Source of the DNA: Carboxylicivirga sp.
GTDB taxonomy: Bacteria; Bacteroidota; Bacteroidia; Bacteroidales; Marinilabiliaceae
Length of the DNA stretch: 64,000 bases
Assembly (NCBI GenBank): GCA_025210475.1
Contig: JAOARW010000104.1
Span: 124,001-188,000, forward strand
Direction of reading: 5' to 3'
A model generated the notes under the pieces. That model ran no database searches and had not been told where the DNA came from. It was given only the letters and a program-made list of their open reading frames with translations. Positions within the stretch are counted from its first letter, which is position 1; the number at the start of each line of letters is the position of its first letter. Positions 34,975-43,670 of the stretch are shown here, one piece after another. The position numbers and the translations under genes are program-made.

Positions 34975-36438
34975 ATGAAAATATTTGATAAAATAAAATA
35001 TCTTGGATTGACGCTTTTAATGGCGTTAGTAATGCTATCTTCTTGTGAAGATTATCTAGATGTTAATGTTGATCCTGATACACCAAGTGATGAACAAATG
35101 ACCGAGGCTGTTTACCTACCTGGTATTTTGGGATATGCATCTTATCGGGGAGTCGAATTTGCTTATACTTACAGTTCGCATTGGATGCTTCAATTTGCAG
35201 CTTACGGTTACGATGCCGGTGGACCTGAACATTTTGATTTAAGACCGTCTACTTCCGATTATTTCTGGTCGTTGTACACACAATCAATTAAAAATGCTGA
35301 CCGTATGTTAAAGCTGGCTGAGAAAAATGGAAATGCCCATTATGCAGGAATTGCTAAGGTTATTTTAGCCCATCAGTTTGCCACATTAACAGATATGTTT
35401 GGCGATATACCTTGTACACAGGCATTACAAGAAGGTGTTGATTTTCCAACATTTGATAGCCAGGAAGTGGTGTACGGAAAAATCATTGATTGGCTTAACT
35501 CAGCGGTAACTGATTTTGGAAAAGAAAACGGCGGTGTTGCTCCTGGAAGTGATGATTTACTGTATGGCGGTAATATTGCAAAGTGGAATAAATTTGCGAA
35601 CTCCTTGCTTGCCCGTTACCATATGCGTTTGTATTATCGTAACAATGCCAACGGTAGCAGTGCACTTGCCGCTGTAGCTAAGGGTTTTGAAAACGCAGCT
35701 GATGCCGCAAAATTAGCTTATGCCGCTCAGCCTAATCAGCAAAGTTACTGGTATCAGTACTCGTTAAACTGGACTTGGTATGGCGAATTTTATCCAACCA
35801 TTTACTTCGTAGATTTACTTAAAAACTCTTCTGATCCTCGATTATCAATGTTCTTTACAGAAAATAAAGATGGAGAATATGTTGGACATGTATCGGGAAC
35901 TGTATCGAATGATGATGCCCATGGAGGTAAAGATCTAAGTCGTTTCAAGCCTTTTTTATATGCTCAGGAAGGACCTTCAAAGTTTATGTCGTTTGAAGAA
36001 CTTAAATTCATTGAGGTAGAAGCATTATTGCATACCGATGCTTCTGTTTCAACAATTCAGGATGCATTGGAAGCGGCAATCACTTCAGACATGCTTGCCT
36101 TGGGTGTTGCACAGGAAGATATCGATACTTATTTGGAAAGAGATGAGTTAGATTTATCTGCTGCAGCCGATGATGAAGAGCGTTTAGAAATTATCATGAT
36201 GCAGAAGTATATTGCCGTATATATGGAAAACTCAGAGCCTTATAATGATTGGCGACGTACCGGTTATCCGGCATTTACCAGCGAAATTTGGGAAGCTAAT
36301 ATGGATCATGGTGGTTTCCAGAATACAACTGCTCCACTGAGATATATTTATCCACTATCATCTTATCAGCGTAATGAAGATAATACGCCTCAGGTAGATA
36401 TGTGGGAGGATAAAGTTTGGTGGGATGCCAAAAATTAG
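34975..36438 (+). CDS. SusD-like nutrient-binding outer membrane lipoprotein
   Basis: 487 aa. Lipobox VMLSSC (Cys24) followed by acidic residues. The body matches the second SusD family (SusD-like_2) rather than the RagB form: DVNVDPDTPSDEQMTEAVYLPGILG, YAGIAKVILAHQFATLTDMFGDIP, a C-terminal YIAVYMENSEPYNDWRRTGYP and IYPLSSYQRNEDNTPQ. The family forms the lid of the cognate SusC channel. It is the last gene of a two-gene operon and is followed by the terminator at 36485. Confidence 0.95.
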   Translation: MKIFDKIKYLGLTLLMALVMLSSCEDYLDVNVDPDTPSDEQMTEAVYLPGILGYASYRGVEFAYTYSSHWMLQFAAYGYDAGGPEHFDLRPSTSDYFWSLYTQSIKNADRMLKLAEKNGNAHYAGIAKVILAHQFATLTDMFGDIPCTQALQEGVDFPTFDSQEVVYGKIIDWLNSAVTDFGKENGGVAPGSDDLLYGGNIAKWNKFANSLLARYHMRLYYRNNANGSSALAAVAKGFENAADAAKLAYAAQPNQQSYWYQYSLNWTWYGEFYPTIYFVDLLKNSSDPRLSMFFTENKDGEYVGHVSGTVSNDDAHGGKDLSRFKPFLYAQEGPSKFMSFEELKFIEVEALLHTDASVSTIQDALEAAITSDMLALGVAQEDIDTYLERDELDLSAAADDEERLEIIMMQKYIAVYMENSEPYNDWRRTGYPAFTSEIWEANMDHGGFQNTTAPLRYIYPLSSYQRNEDNTPQVDMWEDKVWWDAKN

Positions 36439-36484
36439 ATTTTTCAAAAAGACTAGTGTGTGATTTGGATTTATATTCAGAATG

Positions 36485-36504
36485 GAGCCTGCAATGGCAG
36501 GCTC
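36485..36504 (+). terminator. Terminator of the second SusCD operon
   Basis: An 8-bp perfect stem GAGCCTGC/GCAGGCTC with loop AATG, followed by the T-rich TGTTCTTTCCTT. Confidence 0.85.
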
Positions 36505-36570
36505 TGTTCTTTCCTTCAGGTGACACACCATAACGTAACCCAAATCATCTGTCCCGTGATATTTATGCTG

Positions 36571-36670
36571 CAAACGTGCAGAATAATTATCACACATTAA
36601 TCATAAAGACTAAAGGTTTAGAATTTTCTGAGATGATTGATGGAAGGTGGCTTTTTAGCCACCTTTTTTA
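36571..36670 (+). ncRNA. Candidate small RNA, element B
   Basis: Second copy of the element at 31511-31620. It has CAAACGTG at its left edge, the 27-nt identical block at 36594-36620, GATTGATGG, and a perfect 9-bp stem AAGGTGGCT/AGCCACCTT with a T tail. It follows a separate terminator at 36485-36504 and ends 30 bases before the thioesterase start, so it appears to be an independent short unit, although a leader role for the thioesterase gene is possible. Confidence 0.6.
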
Positions 36671-36700
36671 TTTCTACATTCGTGAGTTAAAAGGATAGCA

Positions 36701-37111
36701 ATGAATCACGAATATCAATACGAATTAGAGTTTAAAGTCCGCGACTACGAGTGCGATCTGCAAGGCATTGTTAATAACTCTGTTTACCAAAACTACCTGG
36801 AACATACACGTCATGAATTTTTGGATTCCTTAGGTGTTAATTTCAAAGAATTATTTGAAAGAAACATCGTGGCAGTTGTGGCACGCATCGATTTATCGTA
36901 CAAAACACCTTTAAAAAGTAACGATACTTTTGTGGTGCGTACCCGTGTTGAGCATAAAGGTATTAAATACATGTTTTACCAGGATATTTACCGCTTGCCC
37001 GATGAGAAGCTTTGTCTGAAAGGTGTTGTAACCACAACAACTTTGGTTGATGGTAAACTGGCAGTATGCACTGATCTGGCTGTTGCTCTTTCAAAAGCCG
37101 GTCAGCATTAA
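36701..37111 (+). CDS. Acyl-CoA thioesterase, hotdog fold (YbgC-like)
   Basis: 136 aa, one hotdog domain over the whole length. The 4HBT-type active-site region is DYECDLQGIVNNSVYQNYLEHTRHEFL near residues 14-40. It keeps the catalytic Asp position but has QGIVNNS in place of the commoner MGHVNN. VARIDLSYKTPLKSNDTFVV and the central VVTTTTLVDGKL strands complete the fold. It hydrolyses acyl-CoA thioesters of unknown chain length. It is monocistronic; Tol-Pal partners, which often accompany ybgC, are absent. Confidence 0.88.
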   Translation: MNHEYQYELEFKVRDYECDLQGIVNNSVYQNYLEHTRHEFLDSLGVNFKELFERNIVAVVARIDLSYKTPLKSNDTFVVRTRVEHKGIKYMFYQDIYRLPDEKLCLKGVVTTTTLVDGKLAVCTDLAVALSKAGQH

Positions 37112-37223
37112 AGATTTGTAGAATGGAGGAGGAATGAAAAAACAGGCTTTCATTTCTCCCCATTCAAAACTTATCTGTTAGTGAAAGTCCAGTTGAAAAT
37201 AAGATTCAATAGTACTTTCTGGT

Positions 37224-37985
37224 TTACAACTCAATTCCAACAGGGCAATGGTCCGATCCCATTATTTCGTTATGGATAAAGGCATCTTTTAATTGAGGCA
37301 GAAAACTTTCGCTGGCTAAGAAATAATCGATTCTCCAGCCAACATTCTTACCACGTGCACCAGCCCGATAACTCCACCACGAATATTTATCAGTTACCTC
37401 AGGGTAGAAATGGCGAAAAGTATCTTTTAAACCACCTTGAGTAAATCGGTCCATGCCATCAATTTCTTCCTGCATATAACCCGCCGATTTGTTGTAATTG
37501 GGTTTCGGACGAGCTAAATCAATTGCCGTATGAGCCACGTTAAAATCACCGCATACCAACACTGGTTTTGTTTCCTCAAGCTTCTTTAGATAATCAAAAA
37601 AGTCTTTGTCCCAGCTTTGTCGGTAATCCAGTCGCTTTAATTCACTGCCCGAGTTGGGCACATAAACAGTAACCAGGTAAAAATCATCGTATTCGGCACA
37701 AAGCACACGTCCTTCCTGGTCGTGTGCTTCAATGCCCATATCTTTGGTAATATTTAATGGCTTTTGTTTACTGATGATGGCAGTGCCGGAGTATCCCTTT
37801 TTTTCGGCTGAATTAGAAAAAATGTGGTAATCCTTAAAATCGGCCAATGCCTCACTGACCTGGTGATCTTGTGCTTTGGTTTCTTGCAGGCACAATATTT
37901 CAGCATCCATTTGTTTGAATGATTCTAAAAACTCTTTCTTCATAACGGCCCGGATGCCGTTAACATTCCATGAAATAATCTTCAT
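37224..37985 (-). CDS. xth: Exodeoxyribonuclease III
   Basis: 253 aa from ATG 37985 (MKIISWNVNGIRAVMKK); the nine residues before it in a longer reading do not fit the family. Endonuclease/exonuclease/phosphatase fold: Asn in SWNVNGIRA, Glu in LCLQETKAQ, Tyr in VYVPNSG, Asp and Asn in CGDFNVAHTAIDL, and the C-terminal GSDHCPVGIEL with the catalytic His. It is the AP endonuclease of base excision repair. It reaches the normal family length. Confidence 0.96.
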   Translation of the reverse strand: MKIISWNVNGIRAVMKKEFLESFKQMDAEILCLQETKAQDHQVSEALADFKDYHIFSNSAEKKGYSGTAIISKQKPLNITKDMGIEAHDQEGRVLCAEYDDFYLVTVYVPNSGSELKRLDYRQSWDKDFFDYLKKLEETKPVLVCGDFNVAHTAIDLARPKPNYNKSAGYMQEEIDGMDRFTQGGLKDTFRHFYPEVTDKYSWWSYRAGARGKNVGWRIDYFLASESFLPQLKDAFIHNEIMGSDHCPVGIEL

Positions 37986-38071
37986 AAGCAATAGCAATAA
38001 GTTGAATCGCAAAATAGTGATTCTCGATTAAGGTTCAAAACCAGAATTTTTATTTGAAAGCCTATCGTATG

Positions 38072-39106
38072 CTAGGCGGTTTGATTGGGTTTATGAAAGC
38101 GTTTGCCTCGCTTAAAAACCATTTGCTTTTCCAACTTAAGCTGCTCATCGGGACCTGCCAGTACATAGCTCTGACAGTTTGTGCTGCACGTGGCATTGTA
38201 CCTGGCTTTACAGTTATCGCATTGAATAAATAGCAGGTTGCATTTTTTATTGGCGCAGTTAACATGGGTATCGCATGGAGTGCCGCATTGGTGACAATGA
38301 CTGATTACGTCGTTGCTGATACGTTCGCCCAATCGATTATCGAACACAAAATTCTTGCCGATAAACTTGTTCTCAATCTGTTCATTTTCGACCTGACGTG
38401 TGTAATCAATAATACCCCCCAATAACTGGTTCACATCCGAAAAACCATGGTGTTTAAGGTATGCACTCGTCTTTTCGCAACGAACTCCTCCGGTACAATA
38501 CAGGAGAATTTTATCTGCTTCTTTACCTTTAAGTTTATCAACCACTTCCGGCAATTCTTCTTTGAAGGTCTCAGCATCGGGAAGAATGGCTCCATCAAAA
38601 CGCCCGATTTCACTCTCGTAATGATTACGCATGTCGACCACAATGGCACCTTGCTCCATGGCCTCATTCCACTCGGCTGCAGAAAGATGTTGGCCCACAT
38701 TTGTTACATCGTATTCCTCAGGTTTAAGCCCATCGGCGACAATCTGATCCCGTACTTTAATTTGCAGTTTAAGAAAGGATTGACCATCATCTTCAACCGC
38801 TATTTTAAAAGGCATGGCTCTGAATTCAGATATGGAATACAGGTGATTTTTAAAATCCTGCCAGAAATGATCCGGAACACTCATTTGTGCATTGATTCCT
38901 TCATGAGCAAGGTAAATGCGTCCGTAGCATTGCAGTTGATCCCAAATGGCATAGAGTTGGTCGCGCATTTCAGCCGGATTATCGATCATGACATAACGAT
39001 AAAACGAAACGGTCGTTCGTTTAAAGGATTCATTAGCCAGACGCTCTTTTAATTGCTCGGGACTAAGTCGGTTGATAAGGTGCTTTTTACTGCTATTCGG
39101 ATCCAT
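38072..39106 (-). CDS. trhO: tRNA uridine(34) hydroxylase TrhO
   Basis: 344 aa. N-terminal acylphosphatase-like part (SFYRYVMIDNPAEMRDQLYAIWDQL, YLAHEGINAQMSVP), a rhodanese domain (about 140-250) with active Cys in YCTGGVRCEKTSAYLKHHGF, and a C-terminal cysteine-rich zinc-like region (CHQCGTPCDTHVNCANKKC, CDNCKARYNATCS). TrhO uses O2 to make 5-hydroxyuridine at tRNA position 34. The domain order and length match the family, formerly annotated YceA. It is monocistronic and upstream of xth on the same strand. Confidence 0.95.
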   Translation of the reverse strand: MDPNSSKKHLINRLSPEQLKERLANESFKRTTVSFYRYVMIDNPAEMRDQLYAIWDQLQCYGRIYLAHEGINAQMSVPDHFWQDFKNHLYSISEFRAMPFKIAVEDDGQSFLKLQIKVRDQIVADGLKPEEYDVTNVGQHLSAAEWNEAMEQGAIVVDMRNHYESEIGRFDGAILPDAETFKEELPEVVDKLKGKEADKILLYCTGGVRCEKTSAYLKHHGFSDVNQLLGGIIDYTRQVENEQIENKFIGKNFVFDNRLGERISNDVISHCHQCGTPCDTHVNCANKKCNLLFIQCDNCKARYNATCSTNCQSYVLAGPDEQLKLEKQMVFKRGKRFHKPNQTA

Positions 39107-39172
39107 AATTTTAATAATTAAACCACAAAAATATAAAAATACCCGAATATCCTAAAATACATAAAGAAGTAA

Positions 39173-39202
39173 AAATAAGCTGCCCAATCGGACAGCTTAT
39201 TT
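39173..39202 (-). terminator. Terminator hairpin after the TldD/PmbA operon
   Basis: A 13-bp stem with one mismatch (AAATAAGCTGCCC/GGACAGCTTATTT), loop AATC, with T residues on the minus strand. It is placed after the stop of the PmbA-like gene. Confidence 0.7.
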
Positions 39203-39318
39203 GATTTATCAATGAATTTTAATCAATAAAATTCTAAGAGGCTTGCCTCGCGGATAGGTGACTTTTAGAGTTTTCTTTATTAAACGATCAGAGTTTATAT
39301 GCCTGATAATTGGCTTGT

Positions 39319-40638
39319 CTATAAACCACTAAAGTCAATGTCCTTAAATACCAATGTAGGACTTAACAAGCTTGAGTATTTATAAGGATCATTACCCAGT
39401 TCACTTAACTTTTTCCAGAACTCTTTAGCATTGCCCGAAATATTCATTTCGTTAACGGGTTTAACAATTTTACCACCTTCAACCAGGAAGCCGGAAACTC
39501 CGAAAGAAAAATCGCCCGTTGTGGAATTGGAATTACCACCATTGAATGAAGTAACGAAAATACCAGACTTAACATCTCTAACTATTTCATTAAAGCCGCG
39601 TGTACCCAAATCAAAACGGATGTTTGAAGTAGAACCGCCATTCGGTGTCATACCAAGTTTCTTACCGTAGTAATTATCGATGTAGTACTCTTTTAGTACG
39701 CCTTTTTCAATCATCACACGTTTTTTGGACGCGATACCCTGACCATCGTATAGGCGCGAAGCAAATCCACCTTCAATAAACGGATCATCAATAACCGTTA
39801 ATACGGGCGAAGCAATTTCTTTGCCCTGCATACCATCAAGGTAGGAGCTTTTTTGTTGCAGCGATCTGGCAGACATTGGCCGAACAAACATGTAAAGCAA
39901 ACGACCGGCGGTGCGGTTCTCAACCAACATATCGTATTTGCCCGAAGCAATTTTGGTTTGTCCCATCTTGCGGATTGCATTCTCAGCTGCTTTTGAGCCT
40001 AATTCCTCAGGTGATGGCATGGTGTTAAAAAAGCGACTGCCTCCCCAATGCCAGCCTTCTGGTCGTGCATCGCCATCTCTGACGGTAACCTCGCCACCAG
40101 CCCAAAAAGAGGTAGAAGCACGCTCAGCCACTAAGCCATTACTGTGAACTAATACACTTTCTGAATAATCATCGCTAAAACCTCCTGTTGCAGAAATAAT
40201 CTTATCGGACTTGGAGCGGGCAACCTGCTCAATTTCTTTAGCAATTTTTACACGTTGCTCAGGCGCTACACTGGCATAGGATTTATCTTCCAGTTTTAGA
40301 TCTTTCTTAAGATCGGTGGGGTAAAGCGATGGATCAGGCAATTCTCTGAATTCATCAGCTGTTAAATACTTGGTAGCTTCAACCGCTTCTTTGATAAATT
40401 TTTCAAGATCCTTTTTATTTAGGTTATTGGTTGAATGACCCGAGTATTTGTGATCGCGATAAATATTCAGATTCAAGCCATTGGTGGTTGATTCTTTTAT
40501 TTTTTCAATTTTCTGTTCGCGCACTTCAATTTCCACCGAGCGCGAATTATTTATGGATGCAGCCACTTCGGAAGCACCACTTTTTTTGGCGAACTCAACG
40601 GCCCACATGGCCAGTTCTTGTCGTTCTTTATTGTTCAT
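39319..40638 (-). CDS. TldD/PmbA family protein (PmbA/TldE-like subunit)
   Basis: 439 aa without a signal peptide. Family blocks: N-terminal EFAKKSGASEVAASINNSRSVEIEVR, the middle domain with ENRTAGRLLYMFVRPM and a C-terminal barrel with GTRGFNEIVRDVKSGIFV and SFGVSGFLVEGGKIVKPVNEM. It lacks the HExxxH metal site, as expected for the non-catalytic TldE-type partner. In E. coli TldD and TldE form a heterodimeric protease with a closed channel that degrades unfolded peptides. It is the second gene of a two-gene operon, 25 bases after tldD. Confidence 0.9.
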   Translation of the reverse strand: MNNKERQELAMWAVEFAKKSGASEVAASINNSRSVEIEVREQKIEKIKESTTNGLNLNIYRDHKYSGHSTNNLNKKDLEKFIKEAVEATKYLTADEFRELPDPSLYPTDLKKDLKLEDKSYASVAPEQRVKIAKEIEQVARSKSDKIISATGGFSDDYSESVLVHSNGLVAERASTSFWAGGEVTVRDGDARPEGWHWGGSRFFNTMPSPEELGSKAAENAIRKMGQTKIASGKYDMLVENRTAGRLLYMFVRPMSARSLQQKSSYLDGMQGKEIASPVLTVIDDPFIEGGFASRLYDGQGIASKKRVMIEKGVLKEYYIDNYYGKKLGMTPNGGSTSNIRFDLGTRGFNEIVRDVKSGIFVTSFNGGNSNSTTGDFSFGVSGFLVEGGKIVKPVNEMNISGNAKEFWKKLSELGNDPYKYSSLLSPTLVFKDIDFSGL

Positions 40639-40663
40639 TGCTGTTTGTTTTTCGGGTTAGAGC

Positions 40664-42208
40664 TTAAGCATTTACACCACCAACGGTGATTTTAGAAACC
40701 TTAACAGTAGGTAAGCCTTGAGATACAGGAACACCTTGTCCGTTTTTACCACAGGTCCAGCCTCCTTCGGCCATTTTAAGATCGTCAGCCACCATTTCGA
40801 TATCGGCCAATACTTTAGGACCATTACCTATGATGTTGATATCTTTAATCGGACGAGTTAATTTACCATCTTCAATCAGGTAACCCGATTTAACGTAGAA
40901 TGTAAAGTCACCGGCGCCAATCATTACCTGTCCGTTAGAGAACGACTCGGCATAAACACCATACTTAACAGTTTCTATAATTTCATCTTTCTTATGGGGT
41001 CCATTCTCCATGTATGTGTTGCGCATACGTGGCATTGGCATGTGACGGAACGATTCGCGACGGCCATTACCGGTTGGATTTACACCATAGTGTTTCGCAC
41101 TGATGCGGTCATGAAGATAGGATTCCATTGTACCACCTGAAACCAGGTATGTTTTTTCGGTATTGTTTCCTTCATCATCCACATTGATTGAACCACGGAT
41201 ATTTTGGTTGGTACCATCATCCACAATGGTTACAAAGTCTTTGGCTACTTTTTTACCAATTTTATCGGCAAAGATTGATGTTTCTTTACGGTTGAAATCA
41301 GCTTCCATACCATGGCCGATGGCTTCGTGCAATAAAATACCAGAACTACCTGCTGCTAATACAACTGGTAATTCACCTGCTTTAGGCTTAACGGCATCGA
41401 ACAAAGAAACGGTACGTTTAACAGCTTCATTAGCCAATGTGTTAATGGCCTCAGGTGTGAAGAATTCGATCCCCCGGCGACCAGAATAGTCGAAATAGTT
41501 TTGTTCTTTTTGCCCGTTTTGTTCTGCTGTAACACTAACCGATAACTGTGCCATCGGTTGATAATCGCAAGTCATGCGACCTTCGGAGTTGGCAAATAAA
41601 ACGTAGGATGTTTCATCGTTAAACCAAACATTGGATTTAATTACGCGCCCATCCAGTGAGAAAACCTTCTCGTTAACTTGTTGCAGGTAAGGGATTTTTT
41701 CGTTGATCGATATCTGTTCCCAAGGGGTGTTAATCTTATAATAGCTTGGCAGTTTGGGCGATTCGAAAGCAACAGGGGCCACCTGGGAGCTGGTATTGGC
41801 AATATTAGCAGCCGTTCGGGCAGCCGATTTCATGGCATCAAGGCTAACTTCTTCACTAAAGGAATAGCCGGTTTGGTCGCCTTTTAAAACGCGGATACCT
41901 ACACCAAAACTTATATCGGAATATGCCCGGTTAACTGCATTATCTTCTAATCCGATATAATTAGCGATGCTGTGCTGAAAAAATACATCACAATAGTCGC
42001 CTCCTTTTGACAAGCCTTCAGCGATAATTTGCTGAATCATTTGCTCTGTCACACCAAAGTGCTCTAAATAATCGTGAATAGTCATGTCACCTCCAATTTT
42101 AGCCGGACCAGTTGTACAACCGGAAAGAACCTGGGGGAGAACAGCTGCGCCAACGGCTGTCACGGCTCCGGCTTTTAAGAAATCTCTTCGATTAATAATT
42201 GCTTTCAT
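40664..42208 (-). CDS. TldD-type metalloprotease with twin-arginine/lipobox leader
   Basis: 514 aa from ATG 42208 (MKAIINRRDFLKAGAVTAVG); a longer reading to 42286 adds an unlikely tail. The catalytic HEAIGHGMEADF carries the HExxxH zinc motif. Family blocks include YSFSEEVSLDAM, GGTMESYLHDRISAKHYG, and the C-terminal FYVKSGYLIEDGKLTRPIKDINIIGNG. The first about 35 residues look like a Tat signal (NRRDFLK plus hydrophobic stretch) ending in a lipobox-like VLSGC. Export of a TldD subunit is unusual compared with the cytoplasmic E. coli complex, and its PmbA-like partner has no signal. Confidence 0.9.
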   Translation of the reverse strand: MKAIINRRDFLKAGAVTAVGAAVLPQVLSGCTTGPAKIGGDMTIHDYLEHFGVTEQMIQQIIAEGLSKGGDYCDVFFQHSIANYIGLEDNAVNRAYSDISFGVGIRVLKGDQTGYSFSEEVSLDAMKSAARTAANIANTSSQVAPVAFESPKLPSYYKINTPWEQISINEKIPYLQQVNEKVFSLDGRVIKSNVWFNDETSYVLFANSEGRMTCDYQPMAQLSVSVTAEQNGQKEQNYFDYSGRRGIEFFTPEAINTLANEAVKRTVSLFDAVKPKAGELPVVLAAGSSGILLHEAIGHGMEADFNRKETSIFADKIGKKVAKDFVTIVDDGTNQNIRGSINVDDEGNNTEKTYLVSGGTMESYLHDRISAKHYGVNPTGNGRRESFRHMPMPRMRNTYMENGPHKKDEIIETVKYGVYAESFSNGQVMIGAGDFTFYVKSGYLIEDGKLTRPIKDINIIGNGPKVLADIEMVADDLKMAEGGWTCGKNGQGVPVSQGLPTVKVSKITVGGVNA

Positions 42209-42283
42209 TTTCAAGGATTTTAGGGTAAAGCAACAGAAAAGCAAGGCTGCTTCACACATGGGTTTGTAGTAAATAAGGTTAAA

Positions 42284-42319
42284 CATCAGGATCTTTACCA
42301 GATAGTAAAAATCCTGATG
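42284..42319 (-). terminator. Hairpin between the esterase and tldD genes
   Basis: Stem CATCAGGAT/ATCCTGATG (9 bp) with an inner pairing TTTAC/GTAAA. The tail on the minus strand is only moderately T-rich. It probably ends the esterase transcript. Confidence 0.6.
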
Positions 42320-42401
42320 TATATAAGCTAATAAATGGGACTTATAGCTTAATGGGTATTAAAGATATTTTTTATAAATGTGAAAAACAACAGTGTACTA
42401 A

Positions 42402-43280
42402 TTATTTTCGATGAAATACATCACCAACAAATTGTAATCCATGAATAATGTTGGTACGCCAATAGGTCCAGTTATGGGCTCCCTCGCGAATACGATACTC
42501 GTGTTTTATCTTTTTATCGCGCATAAGAACATGCAAGGCAGCATTACCTTTGTACAAAAAGTCATCATCACCACAGTCTATGTAAAACCGCACTTTCTTT
42601 ATGTCTTTTAATGGTTTTTCATTTAATATGTTGATAGGATTGTTGTTATTCCAATGTTGTGGAAGTTTTCCATCTGAGGTCAGATGACCGTAAATTGGTT
42701 GAAACCATTTTTTGTTATCATCAGATAAAAACTGCTTCATTTCCTCGTTGGTATAAACAGCGGCACTGAATGCTGCGCAGGCACCAAATAGATCGGGATG
42801 TTTAATGGCATAAACCAAGGAACCATGTCCTCCCATAGATAGGCCACTAACTGCCCTGAACTCCTTTTGAGAACGAATGCGGTACATTTTTTCAACTCGA
42901 GGGATGAACTCTTCGATGAACATATCTTCGTACCGGTTGCTGCCATCGTGGTTGTTTACATACCAGGTAACTTTAGCATCGGGCATTATAATAATCATTG
43001 GTGGAATTTGTCCAGCTTCAATGGCTTTATCAGCGGTGTGGTTAACTTCACCAAACTGCACCCAAGCTGTTTCGTTATCGCTGTAGCCATGTAGCAGGTA
43101 TAGAACTGGATAGGAGCGATTTGATGTGTCGTAACACGGAGGCAGGTAAATGGAATAGTTAACGTTATACCCTGTAATTTTACTTGAGATTGATTGTCCT
43201 TCAATGACTTTCCCTTTGGGTGTTTGAGCCATTAATAGTGAGGCCAGCAGGAGGTTTGCGAGTGTGAATAAATACTTCAT
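42402..43280 (-). CDS. Secreted alpha/beta-hydrolase, esterase D/feruloyl esterase-like
   Basis: 292 aa with signal peptide MKYLFTLANLLLASLLMAQ. Esterase family PF00756 pattern: YSIYLPPCYDTSNRSYPVLYLLHGYSDNE, nucleophile elbow SGLSMGGHGSLVYA, acid region FYIDCGDDDFLY, and catalytic His in IREGAHNWTYWR. Members hydrolyse acetyl or feruloyl esters on carbohydrates or small esters such as S-formylglutathione. Secretion argues for the former. It is monocistronic, on the same strand as the downstream tldD gene but separated by a hairpin. Confidence 0.92.
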   Translation of the reverse strand: MKYLFTLANLLLASLLMAQTPKGKVIEGQSISSKITGYNVNYSIYLPPCYDTSNRSYPVLYLLHGYSDNETAWVQFGEVNHTADKAIEAGQIPPMIIIMPDAKVTWYVNNHDGSNRYEDMFIEEFIPRVEKMYRIRSQKEFRAVSGLSMGGHGSLVYAIKHPDLFGACAAFSAAVYTNEEMKQFLSDDNKKWFQPIYGHLTSDGKLPQHWNNNNPINILNEKPLKDIKKVRFYIDCGDDDFLYKGNAALHVLMRDKKIKHEYRIREGAHNWTYWRTNIIHGLQFVGDVFHRK

Positions 43281-43670
43281 TATGCAGATGTTTAGATTAC
43301 AAAATGCAAGATGGATTAAAAAACTAAGTAATACCAGCTACAAGGAAATAATTAACTACAGCTTCTGTAGAAAAATTAAGACAAGGTTTAAATTTTACTT
43401 TGGTGAAGTAAGCATTCATAGTACTTTAAAATTCATTCTAAATTATTAGCTACGCTGAACGTTGTTTCACAAAAGCTCAACTGAAACAGTATCTAAGTTT
43501 GCTCAAATTTTAAACCGAACTGACAGCCATCAAAAAAGTGTAATTATTTTTCGGATTTATAAATCTGATATTCTTGAAAATACACATTTGTGTTACTATG
43601 TTTAATGTTTGTAAGGTGTTGTAGCTTATTTATTTGGGTTGTAGGTTTGCATTGGAAATAGTATTGATAG
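43281..43670. other. Intergenic region between the esterase and VOC genes
   Basis: About 390 A+T-rich bases between divergent genes. It holds the promoter at 43619-43649. A short plus-strand frame near 43264-43449 has no start context or recognisable product. No repeat or stable hairpin was noticed. Confidence 0.65.
43619..43649 (+). promoter_or_regulatory. Bacteroidota-type promoter for the VOC gene
   Basis: TTG at 43619-43621 and TAGGTTTG at 43642-43649 with 20-base spacing. This is an exact match to the -33/-7 pattern and predicts a leader of about 15 nt. Confidence 0.7.

Noticed and set aside
31511..36670. Direct repeats flanking the second SusCD pair considered as ends of a mobile element
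   Set aside because: No transposase, integrase, terminal inverted repeats or target duplication. The repeats end in intact terminators, which fits RNA genes better.
38447..39052. 201-aa plus-strand frame inside trhO
   Set aside because: Antisense shadow of a gene whose catalytic and cysteine motifs are all present on the minus strand.
43264..43449. 61-aa frame upstream of the VOC gene
   Set aside because: A+T-rich random-looking frame overlapping the esterase start, without promoter or family signs.
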